DNA of 57,481 nucleotides, from positions 1 to 57,481 of the forward strand of contig CACEWE010000007.1 of NCBI GenBank assembly GCA_902563055.1, written 5' to 3'. Position 1 is the first letter of the stretch. Each line of letters starts with the position of its first letter. Under the pieces are notes generated by a model. That model saw only the letters and a list, made by a program, of their open reading frames with translations, was not told the DNA's origin and searched no databases. The position numbers and the translations under genes were made by a program. Below are positions 35,155-43,950 of this stretch, piece after piece. The DNA is from an uncultured Gammaproteobacteria bacterium (GTDB lineage: Bacteria; Pseudomonadota; Gammaproteobacteria; Francisellales; CACEW01).

Positions 35155-37140
35155 TCAATCAAAAATACTTCCATACTTATTCACATATAAATGACCAATT
35201 AAGGTTGATCCAGCATAACTCAAGTGACTATTAAATCCATCACTCATGTAAAATGGGACACCATTGCGGCTTAAGTAGCAATATTTATTATCACAGATGA
35301 CTTTATTAGGGTTAATTGTTATGACTGATGGATATTTATCTTTTAATGAACCTATTATGTTATTTACCCTCATCTGGCTATTGATATAACTTGAGTATGG
35401 ATTATGCGCCGGCAAGTTTAGCACTCTGGATAATTTGGAAAGACCACTATAGCGGCTCAAGTTGAATGTTTCAGGAGTATCATAAATAAGCACAGGAATG
35501 GCTCCATTTGACATCACAAAACGAACAGCATTATCCAACCCAGACTGGAGGACAAGAAAATTATGGTGAGTATCTGAAATAGTATTACTCGGGATGTTTG
35601 GATAATAATTCCAAAATCCAGCCATGACGACATATTTATACTTGTTATGCTTAATTAAAGCAGCAATTCGCTTTGATCGTAAAACAGGATTATTGTTTCT
35701 CCACGATTGGATGCCTGCCCCAAGTAAAAAAGGACTCCCGGAATTTGTAACAACATAAGCTGAACGGGCCGACTTTTTCAACATTACATTGAGCATACCA
35801 ACATAAGCCATGGCATGTGAATCACCTACGACAAGAACTGAAGCCTTTTTTTTATCAGATCCAATATGGCATAACTTGGCATCTGGAAGCACAGCACTTC
35901 CTCCCTTGCCGTCAATACAGCCGTAACTCTGTTTTAATATCCCATAATATTGGTTAGCTTCAGCACTATTTCTGACTTTATTATACCCGTGGTAGCCGGC
36001 TTTATTAGCCAACAAAAAACAAGCTATAATGCAGACAGGTAGCAACGAATAAATTAAAAATGTTTTAAAAAATGAAATTTTAAGACCATAACGAAGTGGT
36101 TGTTCAATGAGCTTATTTACTATAAACGCCAAGAAAAAAGTAACAGCAATAATCAAAACGTCCATATGATGTGTAAACCTGATACCAAGATAGTTCAGGT
36201 AGGCTATTATAGGCCAATGAATCAAATAAGCAGCATAAGACAGTACACCTAAAACTATCGCGATAGGATTACAAAAAACCCACTTTAATATTGAAGGAAA
36301 AGTTTCTTGGTCCTTTGCAGCCAAACCTGAAAAAATAATAATAGCAGCGCCCAATACTGGCAAAATGGAATCGAAGCCTGGATATTTATTTGCTGACACT
36401 ATCATTATTGATAGGGCAACAACAGCGATACCTATAATCGATAAAATCTCAAGCAACCATTTTGGAAAAAACACTTTACCATTCCAATAACACAATAATG
36501 CACCACATAGAAATTCCCAAGCGCGAGTAAATGGCATATAAAAAACAAGAGAGTGGCTGTGAAGATGTAAAAACAATCCAGTTGAAATCGAAAAGAGAAC
36601 AAAAAAAGCAAATACTTTCTCGCGAATTGGTAATCGTGCTGCTAGCAATAATACAAATGGCCAAACAATATAAAACTGTTCTTCTACACCCAGCGACCAA
36701 GTATGCAGTAGCGGCAAGACATCTGTGCGTGGAGAGAAATACCCAGAAGGATAAAAATGATAGAAAAATACATTTGAGAAATAGAGCAGTGTGCTGACAG
36801 CAGAACTTAAATACTTAAAGAGATCTTCAGGAAGCAAGATAATATAAGCAGCTGCTGTTGTTAATATAATAACGAATAAAAGCGTCGGGAAAATACGCCT
36901 CATTCTTTTAAGATAAAAGATTTTAATAGTGAATGTGCCGTTTGAAATTTCTTTCAAAATATTTGCAGTAATTAAAAAACCTGATATGACAAAAAATATA
37001 TCAACCCCCACAAAACCCGAACGGAATAAATAAAAATTAAGGTGATATAAAATAACAGATAAGACTGCCAACGCTCGCAGACCATCAATATGTGGCTTAT
37101 ATGAGATAGTAGTTTTATATTTGAAACTGTCAGTATTCAT
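35155..37140 (-). CDS. Membrane acyltransferase with C-terminal SGNH domain (OafA/YrhL-like)
   Basis: A 661-residue protein. Residues about 15-385 are an acyltransferase-3 domain with some ten helices and the motifs HIDGLRALAVLSVILYH, FVGVDIFFVISGF and LPLLHTWSLGVEEQFY. Residues about 400-661 form a periplasmic SGNH esterase-like domain with the catalytic block VLVVGDSHAMAY and a late DGFNSHLS. This type O-acetylates surface polysaccharides at the inner membrane. It starts nine bases after legC stops. Confidence 0.9.
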   Translation of the reverse strand: MNTDSFKYKTTISYKPHIDGLRALAVLSVILYHLNFYLFRSGFVGVDIFFVISGFLITANILKEISNGTFTIKIFYLKRMRRIFPTLLFVIILTTAAAYIILLPEDLFKYLSSAVSTLLYFSNVFFYHFYPSGYFSPRTDVLPLLHTWSLGVEEQFYIVWPFVLLLAARLPIREKVFAFFVLFSISTGLFLHLHSHSLVFYMPFTRAWEFLCGALLCYWNGKVFFPKWLLEILSIIGIAVVALSIMIVSANKYPGFDSILPVLGAAIIIFSGLAAKDQETFPSILKWVFCNPIAIVLGVLSYAAYLIHWPIIAYLNYLGIRFTHHMDVLIIAVTFFLAFIVNKLIEQPLRYGLKISFFKTFLIYSLLPVCIIACFLLANKAGYHGYNKVRNSAEANQYYGILKQSYGCIDGKGGSAVLPDAKLCHIGSDKKKASVLVVGDSHAMAYVGMLNVMLKKSARSAYVVTNSGSPFLLGAGIQSWRNNNPVLRSKRIAALIKHNKYKYVVMAGFWNYYPNIPSNTISDTHHNFLVLQSGLDNAVRFVMSNGAIPVLIYDTPETFNLSRYSGLSKLSRVLNLPAHNPYSSYINSQMRVNNIIGSLKDKYPSVITINPNKVICDNKYCYLSRNGVPFYMSDGFNSHLSYAGSTLIGHLYVNKYGSIFD

Positions 37141-37149
37141 AGAAATCCT

Positions 37150-38331
37150 CTAGGCTAATCCATATCCACTAGGCAAATTAATGACATTTGTAGCGAGTAC
37201 TTTAGCAGCTTCTAAATTCATCTTCGGATTGTCTTGATAAACATTCTGTTCACACAGCAATTCCCAAACGGGTCGACAGCCATAACCTTGGCTATTTAAC
37301 TCTTTCAAGCAACTATTTCTTTCATCAATATTTTCAAAATCACATTTAACGGCATTGAGCCAATAGTTACTTTGAGCACCTTCTGGCTCGGAGATAAATT
37401 CGATACCTTCTATTTTTGAAATCGATTCTCTATATTGATTAGCCAACTTGTATTTTGTTTCTAGTATAACGGGAAGATTCTCTAACTGTGCACAACCAAG
37501 AGCTGCATTGATATTTGGCATGCGATAATTATATCCAATAGCATCGTAGCGATATTCCCAGCTTTCTGCAGGTATTTTTGCTGTGGTTGATAAATGCTTT
37601 GCCCGTTTTGCAAGCTCAGGATCATCGGTTAATAGTGCACCGCCTCCACCCGTGGTTGTGATTTTATTACCGTTAAAACTGATAACGCCACAAAGCCCAT
37701 AATGGCCTACATGCTCACCCTGATAATAAGAACCCAATGCTTCAGCTGCATCTTCCACTAAAGCAATATGATATTTATCACAAACTGCTTTTAATGGTTT
37801 TAACTGGGCTGGTAAACCAAAAATATGCGTAACACATAAGGCACGTATTACTTTACCAGTATTATTGTTAATACAAACACCATTTTGTACTTCAGCAATC
37901 TCCGATAAGTAGCTATCTAATTTAATTGGACAAACCCCTAAGTCTTTTTCATTGGAGTCTACAAAATGAGGTGTCGCGCCGCAGTAAGCAACCGCATTGG
38001 CCGTTGCAATAAAAGTAAGAGCTGGCACAAGAACTTCATCGCAGGCCTTAACTCCAGCCATTATATATGCTAAATGTAGCGCTGCTGTGCCATTTACCAC
38101 AGCAACTGCATATTTAGCACCTGTAATTGCACAGAGCTTCTCTTCGATTAAATCAACATACTTGCCAACAGATGATACCCAACCGGATTGAATACATTCG
38201 GTGACATACTTCAACTCATTACCAAAAAAAGCAGGCTCATGTAACGCAACTGGTCTATTGATAGATGCAGGAATGACAGCACCCAAGGTTTGCAACAACT
38301 GCTCTTGAATTGATGTCTTAACCAATGTCAT
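37150..38331 (-). CDS. legC: NDP-4-keto-sugar aminotransferase (LegC-like)
   Basis: A 393-residue PLP enzyme of the DegT family. The entry segment FFGNELKYVTECIQSGWVSS, the PLP region VVNGTAALHLAY, the Asp in VEDAAEALGS and the Schiff-base Lys in SFNGNKITTTGGGG are all present. It converts the 4-keto product of LegB to the 4-amino sugar. The protein stops at INLPSGYGLA, shorter than the family's usual C-terminal helix, and a matching tail exists as a remnant beyond the acyltransferase gene. It overlaps legB by four bases. Confidence 0.88.
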   Translation of the reverse strand: MTLVKTSIQEQLLQTLGAVIPASINRPVALHEPAFFGNELKYVTECIQSGWVSSVGKYVDLIEEKLCAITGAKYAVAVVNGTAALHLAYIMAGVKACDEVLVPALTFIATANAVAYCGATPHFVDSNEKDLGVCPIKLDSYLSEIAEVQNGVCINNNTGKVIRALCVTHIFGLPAQLKPLKAVCDKYHIALVEDAAEALGSYYQGEHVGHYGLCGVISFNGNKITTTGGGGALLTDDPELAKRAKHLSTTAKIPAESWEYRYDAIGYNYRMPNINAALGCAQLENLPVILETKYKLANQYRESISKIEGIEFISEPEGAQSNYWLNAVKCDFENIDERNSCLKELNSQGYGCRPVWELLCEQNVYQDNPKMNLEAAKVLATNVINLPSGYGLA

Positions 38332-39320
38332 ACGTTATACACTTCAGCTTTATATTGAGCCAGGTTATGCTTTTGCGTGAACCATTCCACGGTTTCTGCT
38401 AATCCGCGCCTCAGCCCGTCAAGCCCGCCGAACTTAGGAACCCATCCTGCAATCTCTTTGGCTTTTTTGTTTTCAGCCCACAACCTTTCAACTTCACTAT
38501 TCTCAGGACGGATACGTTGATTGTCTGCAACAACACTGACTTTAACGCCCATAACCTCAGCGATGGCTTTCACCAAATCACCAATTGAAATTTCATAATT
38601 ACTACCAATGTTAATAACCTCACCTACTGAACTTTCAGATTCAAGCACTGAAACGAACCCACTCACTGTATCTGCCACATAATTAAAATCTCGCGTTGGC
38701 GACAAAGAACCTAATTTAATTTCACGTTTACCATTGGCTATTTGTGATATAATCGTTGGTATAACAGCTCTGGCAGACTGCCTAGGGCCATAGGTATTAA
38801 ATGGTCTGATTATCGCAACGGGTGTTTGAAAAGAATTGTAGTAAGAGATAGCCATTTGGTCTGCACCAATCTTTGATGCTGAATAAGGAGACTGACCCTG
38901 CAACGGATGTTCTTCATCAATAGGCACATACCGTGCAGTTCCATAGACCTCACTTGTTGAAGTATGCACTACTTTGGAAATACCCAATTCACGTGCAGCC
39001 TGAACAATATTTAATGTACCCGAGACATTAGTATCCACATAACTTGCTGGTGCATGATAAGAATATGGTATAGCAATTAGCGCCGCCAAATGAAGAACCG
39101 CATCGCAGCCTTGCATAAAAGTCTTCATAGCGAATGGATCACGAACATCACCCGTGACAATTTCCATTTGGTTTTTTAACGGCGACGAATCCAACCAGCC
39201 CCATGAGTTAAAAGAATTATACTGGGCAAGCGCTTTTACCTGGTAACCATCTCGAACCATCCTCTCAGCAAGATGAGATCCAATAAAGCCGTCAGCTCCA
39301 GTTAAAAATATACTTTTCAT
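38328..39320 (-). CDS. legB: NDP-HexNAc 4,6-dehydratase (LegB-like)
   Basis: A 330-residue extended SDR enzyme: TGADGFIGSHLAERMV at the N-terminus, catalytic YSASKIGADQM, STSEVYG and substrate-loop RPFNTYGPRQSARA. It should act on GDP-GlcNAc (or UDP-GlcNAc) to give the 4-keto-6-deoxy sugar, the first committed step of legionaminic acid synthesis. The start overlaps the wecC stop by four bases and the stop overlaps the legC start. Confidence 0.88.
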   Translation of the reverse strand: MKSIFLTGADGFIGSHLAERMVRDGYQVKALAQYNSFNSWGWLDSSPLKNQMEIVTGDVRDPFAMKTFMQGCDAVLHLAALIAIPYSYHAPASYVDTNVSGTLNIVQAARELGISKVVHTSTSEVYGTARYVPIDEEHPLQGQSPYSASKIGADQMAISYYNSFQTPVAIIRPFNTYGPRQSARAVIPTIISQIANGKREIKLGSLSPTRDFNYVADTVSGFVSVLESESSVGEVINIGSNYEISIGDLVKAIAEVMGVKVSVVADNQRIRPENSEVERLWAENKKAKEIAGWVPKFGGLDGLRRGLAETVEWFTQKHNLAQYKAEVYNV

Positions 39321-40561
39321 GCAACCACCTCTTCTGCGGCTTGATTTGTTTTTAAATTCATAAAGATGTCATGCTCAACCAATCTTTCAAAATGATCAAA
39401 ATCGTCCAAACTTATTTCTTGATAATCACATAAAGAAACATTGTTAAACGCCAAAAGCTCTTCGGGTAAAACATCAACGTGCGGCTCACAAACATAAACT
39501 TGAAAATGCTTATTCTTCGCCAACAACTTCACTACTTCCACAGCTGGACTCTCACGCAAATCATCCACATTTGGCTTGTAACTTAGCCCCAAACACAAAA
39601 TACGCGGAGATTCAATGTGCTGTAACTTTTTCTGTATCTGCTGAACTAAATAGTTCGGTTTGTAATCATTGACCTCACGCGCCGTTTTAATCAAACGTGA
39701 TCTTTCAGGAGAGGCATTGACAATAAACCATGGATCCACGGCGATGCAGTGCCCACCCACGCCAGGGCCCGGCTTTAATACATTCACGCGTGGATGACGA
39801 TTAGCTAATTCTCGAAGTTCCCACACATCAATACCTTGCTCATCACAAATCATCGAAAGCTCATTTGCAAAAGCAATATTCACATCGCGGTAAGCGTTTT
39901 CCGTTAATTTACACATCGCCGCCGTACGCGCTTTTGTAGTTATACACTCTCCCTTTACAAATGTCTCGTAAAAGGCCTGCACCTTATCGGCACAGTTTTT
40001 TGTCAAACCGCCAATAATACGATCATTATGAACAATTTCAAACAATATCTTTCCTGGCAGAACACGCTCCGGACAGTACGCGATATTAATATCATAGTCT
40101 GCCTCAACATTCTCCTCCGGCACTGATAAATCAGGCCGTAGATCCTTTATCCAAGAAGCAATTTTAGCTGTTGTCCCCACTGGTGAGGTTGACTCTAAAA
40201 CAACACAATCGCCTCTTTTTAAATGAGGCGCTAGAGATTCAATAGCAGCTTGAACAAAGCGCAAATCTGGTTTTTTATTCTCCATAAAAGGAGTAGGCAC
40301 TGCAATCATGAATATCTTACACTGATCCGTCTCTGACATTGCAGTCTTAGCAAGCAAATTACCTCTCTCAACAGCTACTTTCACTAACTTTTCTAACCCT
40401 GACTCTACAATATGAATATTGCCAGCATTAATCGTATCAACAGCATTTTGATTAACATCAATACCCAAAACCTTATAACCATTTGATGCTAAAGTCGCTG
40501 CCGTTGGCAAGCCAATATAACCAAGCCCAATCACACATACCTTCATATTACTCTTATCCAT
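39317..40561 (-). CDS. wecC: UDP-N-acetyl-D-mannosamine dehydrogenase-like
   Basis: About 414 residues of the UDP-sugar dehydrogenase family: VCVIGLGYIGLPTAATLA, VLESTSPVGTTAK, CPERVLPG, KLTENAYRDVNIAFANELS and the catalytic Cys in GPGVGGHCIAVDPWF. With wecB immediately upstream it would convert UDP-ManNAc to UDP-ManNAcA. A UDP-GlcNAc dehydrogenase (WbpA) is the alternative. ATG 40561 has AGGAG eight bases before it and overlaps the wecB stop. Confidence 0.9.
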   Translation of the reverse strand: MDKSNMKVCVIGLGYIGLPTAATLASNGYKVLGIDVNQNAVDTINAGNIHIVESGLEKLVKVAVERGNLLAKTAMSETDQCKIFMIAVPTPFMENKKPDLRFVQAAIESLAPHLKRGDCVVLESTSPVGTTAKIASWIKDLRPDLSVPEENVEADYDINIAYCPERVLPGKILFEIVHNDRIIGGLTKNCADKVQAFYETFVKGECITTKARTAAMCKLTENAYRDVNIAFANELSMICDEQGIDVWELRELANRHPRVNVLKPGPGVGGHCIAVDPWFIVNASPERSRLIKTAREVNDYKPNYLVQQIQKKLQHIESPRILCLGLSYKPNVDDLRESPAVEVVKLLAKNKHFQVYVCEPHVDVLPEELLAFNNVSLCDYQEISLDDFDHFERLVEHDIFMNLKTNQAAEEVVA

Positions 40562-41720
40562 TAATCTTCTCCTGCGCATGACCTGAAGGAGTAGTTTGCC
40601 TAGGTATACTCATTTTTAAAATCTTACAAACACGCGCCGATGTCTTACCATCACCATAAGGGTTGAGCGTTTTAGACATAAGGCTATAATGCGATACATC
40701 ACGAATAAGTCGCATCGCCTCATCATAAATCTTTGCTGCATCTGTACCCACTAAAATAGCCGAACCACTTATAACCCCAGCCATCCTCTCTGTCACCTCA
40801 CGCGTTATCAATAAAGGCTTACCATAACTAGGTGCTTCCTCTTGAATTCCGCCAGAATCAGTAATAACAAAATAACAACGCTTTAATAAATACTGCATTT
40901 CCACATAATCCACAGGATCTAGCAAAAATACATCAGGGGAATCTTTTAAAATATCGCTAGCTAAATCTCTAACCAATGGGTTCAAATGCACTGGAAAAAT
41001 GATTTTCATTTTACTCTCTTGTGCAATCCTCTTAAGCACCTTAAAAACTTCTGCATGACCCCCACCATGGCTCTCTCGCCGATGACCCGTAACAAGAATA
41101 AACCTTTCACCCTTTGATATAAATTTAAACTTCTCATCCAGGCGCGCCCCAAGCACTGGACTTTCTTCTATTTTCTGCTGAACATATGCTACCGCATCAA
41201 CTACAGAATTACCCACCACATGGATATTATCACAAACAACCCCCTCAGATTTTAGATTTTCAGCATCAATCTTTGTTGGCGCAAAATGAACATTGCTTAA
41301 AACAGACAACAGCTTACGATTTGCCTCTTCAGGCCAAGGCTTTTGCATATCACCAGAGCGCAGCCCTGCCTCCAAATGTAATACTTTAATATTCCTGTAA
41401 AAACCTATTAACCCAGAAACAAATGCAGAGGTAGTATCTCCCTGCACCATAAGACAGTCAGGCTTAATGCTATCTAAAACCTGGCCAAGCTTATTTAGAA
41501 TCCCTGAAGTAATGGACTCGACAGTCTGTCCCCTTTGCATGATCGCTAAATCATAATCAAGGTTTAACTGAAACAAATCAAGCATCTGAGCAACCATAGC
41601 CTGGTGCTGACCCGTAGAACACAAAAGAGGCTCAATATCAGCTGAGGCCTGCATTGCATGCATAACTGGAGCCAATTTTATAATCTCAGGGCGGGTGCCA
41701 AATATACAAAGTACTTTCAT
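40554..41720 (-). CDS. wecB: UDP-N-acetylglucosamine 2-epimerase (non-hydrolysing)
   Basis: About 388 residues from ATG 41720: VLCIFGTRPEIIKLAPV, VQGDTTSAFVSGLIG, HLEAGLRSGDMQKPWPEE, VTGHRRESHGGG and ITDSGGIQEEAPSYGKP are the family blocks. It makes UDP-ManNAc. The longer reading from 41777 runs through the ops element, so 41720, with AGGGG five bases upstream, is the start. This is the first gene of the long RfaH-type unit. Confidence 0.95.
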   Translation of the reverse strand: MKVLCIFGTRPEIIKLAPVMHAMQASADIEPLLCSTGQHQAMVAQMLDLFQLNLDYDLAIMQRGQTVESITSGILNKLGQVLDSIKPDCLMVQGDTTSAFVSGLIGFYRNIKVLHLEAGLRSGDMQKPWPEEANRKLLSVLSNVHFAPTKIDAENLKSEGVVCDNIHVVGNSVVDAVAYVQQKIEESPVLGARLDEKFKFISKGERFILVTGHRRESHGGGHAEVFKVLKRIAQESKMKIIFPVHLNPLVRDLASDILKDSPDVFLLDPVDYVEMQYLLKRCYFVITDSGGIQEEAPSYGKPLLITREVTERMAGVISGSAILVGTDAAKIYDEAMRLIRDVSHYSLMSKTLNPYGDGKTSARVCKILKMSIPRQTTPSGHAQEKING

Positions 41721-41738
41721 AAGAACCCCTAAAGAAGA

Positions 41739-41750
41739 TACGCTACCGCC
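41739..41750 (-). promoter_or_regulatory. ops element (RfaH recruitment site)
   Basis: GGCGGTAGCGTA on the transcribed strand matches the ops consensus GGCGGTAGnnTn. It lies 18 nt before the wecB ATG, about 90 nt downstream of the predicted transcription start, and a Shine-Dalgarno AGGGG follows. RfaH binds ops in the non-template strand of a paused polymerase and suppresses termination in long surface-polysaccharide operons. Confidence 0.85.
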
Positions 41751-41844
41751 ATAGCCGGTCACCGATGGCGCTTGCATGAAATTTGTTTAGCGCTGCAAAA
41801 AACAGCTGTTTGTATCGCGATGTTCAGGCGACAAATTGACGGGC

Positions 41845-41873
41845 ATTATACCAAAAAACAAAGATAAACTCAA
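41845..41873 (-). promoter_or_regulatory. Sigma-70 promoter of the wecB operon
   Basis: TTGAGT (41868-41873), 17-nt spacer, perfect TATAAT (41845-41850). The expected start of transcription is near 41838, giving a leader of about 118 nt that contains ops. It sits between rfaH and wecB. Confidence 0.75.
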
Positions 41874-41979
41874 GACATTATTTAAACAAGCAAAAAACCC
41901 AGATAAAAAAGGATATATAATAGACAAATTAGACACATCATACACAAACACAAACACAAACAATTTACAAAATTGCCGG

Positions 41980-42480
41980 TTATGACAAAGCACCTAAATC
42001 ACCAATTGAAATCTGCATCTTGGTAAATTTCTCGGCATATTGTAACAATACCACAGCACGATCCTCACCCTTCGCTTCTTCAAAAACTCCTTCAAAACCC
42101 GCAAAAGGTCCCTCTAAGATAGCAATTTTTTGTCCTGCTTTAAAATGTGCCTCTTTTTTATCTTTGGGCAATTGTGATCGTTCAAAGGATTGCAGGGCCT
42201 CAATCACACTATCGGCGATAACAGCAGGCTCGATGCCAAAACGGACGATATTGCTTACCCCCCGGGTAGATCGAATCGGCGCCCAGTTATCGCCCTTATC
42301 GTTTAAATGAATGAAAATATAACGCGGAAACATCGCCTCCATCTGCCATTCATATTTACCACGACGTCTTTTTCTGACTCTAATCTTTGGTGCAAACGCT
42401 TCATAACCCTGATTAGACAACTGATCGAAAGCTTCTTGCTCTTTATGAACTTTTGTATAAACCAAATACCATTGACGCAT
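41980..42480 (-). CDS. rfaH: Transcription/translation regulator RfaH
   Basis: About 166 residues, close to E. coli RfaH (162). The NusG-type N-terminal domain starts MRQWYLVYTKVHKEQEAF and contains AMFPRYIFIHL. The C-terminal KOW-like domain has GQKIAILEGPFAGFEG and VLLQYAEKFTKMQI. General NusG is excluded by the specific RfaH-like features (MRQWYLVYTK, PRYIF) and by the ops element 230 nt downstream. ATG 42480 is preferred. The longer reading adds five residues. Its promoter region carries 11-bp repeats. Confidence 0.92.
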   Translation of the reverse strand: MRQWYLVYTKVHKEQEAFDQLSNQGYEAFAPKIRVRKRRRGKYEWQMEAMFPRYIFIHLNDKGDNWAPIRSTRGVSNIVRFGIEPAVIADSVIEALQSFERSQLPKDKKEAHFKAGQKIAILEGPFAGFEGVFEEAKGEDRAVVLLQYAEKFTKMQISIGDLGALS

Positions 42481-42527
42481 GCTGCGAGCTTCCATCTGTT
42501 TTATCGCTGATCTTGATAAGTTTTGCC

Positions 42528-42562
42528 ATTATAACCCCAACTGAAGCTTAACTGAAGTTTAA
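42528..42562 (-). promoter_or_regulatory. rfaH promoter with tandem 11-bp repeats
   Basis: On the minus strand a perfect TATAAT (42528-42533) is preceded by two tandem copies of an 11-mer, TTAAACTTCAG and TTAAGCTTCAG (42541-42562), which overlap the poor -35. TTAA cores at an 11-bp period, ending about 13 nt upstream of the -10, is the arrangement of PmrA/PhoP-type activator sites. The regulator is not in the window. Confidence 0.5.
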
Positions 42563-42786
42563 TTGCTAATTTTTTTTCATCTAGCGCTTTAAAATTTAAA
42601 ACTCAAAATAAAACACAATACCCGATTGTTTTGATAGCCTCCAAGTACACGAGCAATGGATATATTAAAGAAACATCATTTTTCAAGGGCCTATACACTT
42701 TCTATTCAAAACAAGGACTAAGCCCAACATAGCACTTCATGGCCATAACATCAAAGTACGAACACAAAAATACCACAGATTGAACA

Positions 42787-43827
42787 TCACTCAAAAGGCA
42801 TAACTTTCTCGATGTTATTTTTAGCTCGTGAATAAAACTCCTGATACCAACATACAAATTGATCCACCCCTTTTTCCAAAGTTATCTTAGGCCTATACCC
42901 CAAATCATATTCTAATCTATCCACATCAGCATAAGTTGAATAAACATCACCTGCCTGCATCGGCATCTTATCCAACTTGGCTTTTCTCCCTAATGATTTC
43001 TCAATGGCATAAATATAATCCATAAGTGGAACAGGCTTGCTATTGCCAATATTATAGACCTTATAAGGTGCGTTACTTGAAGCAGGATCGGGACTCATAG
43101 CATTCCAATGCTCATTTGGCTTTGCCGGTGTATCAAGTGCACGTGAAACACACTCTGCAATATCATCAATATATGTAAAATCTCGAACCATATCTCCATA
43201 GTTAAACACCTTGATAGGTTTATTATTTATCATTGCTTTGACAAATAAGAATAAAGCCATATCAGGACGACACCACGGACCATACACAGTGAAAAAACGC
43301 AAACCAGTGGTTGGTAAACCATATAAATGTGAATAAGAATGCGCAATCAACTCATTACACTTTTTAGTAGCAGCATAGATAGCCAAAGGATGATCAACAC
43401 CCTGGGACTCTGAAAAAGGCTGACATCTATTGGCTCCATACACTGAACTCGTAGAGGCATAAACCAAATGCTCCACACCATGATGCCTGCACCCTTCTAT
43501 AACATTTGTAAAACCCAACACGTTACTATCGATATATGCCAACGGATTCTTAATTGAATAACGAACCCCTGGTTGAGCTGCTAAATTAACGACACGAGTA
43601 AATTTATATTTATTGAACAAATCTGGCACAAGGTCTCTATCTGAGATATCAAGCTTTTCAAATATAAAATTTGGAAATTTTTGTAGTTGCTTTAGACGGG
43701 CCTCCTTCAAAGAAACATCATAATAATCATTTAGATTATCCACCCCAACAACAAGCTCCCCCATCTCAAGACGTTTTTTGGCAAGGTGAAAACCTATAAA
43801 ACCCGCACACCCTGTTATTAAGATCAT
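42787..43827 (-). CDS. UDP-glucuronate 4-epimerase-like (extended SDR)
   Basis: About 346 residues from ATG 43827 (GGGGT eight bases upstream). N-terminus MILITGCAGFIGFHLAKK, then NDYYDVSLKEARL, AAQPGVRYSIKNP, ASTSSVYGANRCQPF with catalytic YAATKKCNEL, and RFFTVYGPWCRPDMALF. The DNLNDYYDVSLK and RPDMALF patterns are characteristic of UDP-glucuronate 4-epimerases (LspL/Cap1J). It would supply UDP-galacturonate. It lies upstream of rfaH in a separate small unit with the WbpE-like gene. Confidence 0.88.
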   Translation of the reverse strand: MILITGCAGFIGFHLAKKRLEMGELVVGVDNLNDYYDVSLKEARLKQLQKFPNFIFEKLDISDRDLVPDLFNKYKFTRVVNLAAQPGVRYSIKNPLAYIDSNVLGFTNVIEGCRHHGVEHLVYASTSSVYGANRCQPFSESQGVDHPLAIYAATKKCNELIAHSYSHLYGLPTTGLRFFTVYGPWCRPDMALFLFVKAMINNKPIKVFNYGDMVRDFTYIDDIAECVSRALDTPAKPNEHWNAMSPDPASSNAPYKVYNIGNSKPVPLMDYIYAIEKSLGRKAKLDKMPMQAGDVYSTYADVDRLEYDLGYRPKITLEKGVDQFVCWYQEFYSRAKNNIEKVMPFE

Positions 43828-43950
43828 TTTATTACCCCACACAACACTTCATTTGACCAAAAAATTACACCAAACCATAACCCAAGCTATACGAATCAAA
43901 ATAAAATCATTACACGCTACATATAAATAAAATGCCCTATAACTTCAAGT

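Noticed and set aside
41797..41815. AAACAGCTGTTT palindrome followed by T residues as a rho-independent terminator of rfaH
   Set aside because: The stem has no usable loop and is AT-rich, and it lies downstream of the wecB transcription start, where a terminator would block the operon.
41787..41993. A 68-codon minus-strand ORF between rfaH and wecB
   Set aside because: It covers the wecB promoter and leader, overlaps the rfaH end, has no ribosome site and shows no recognisable domain.
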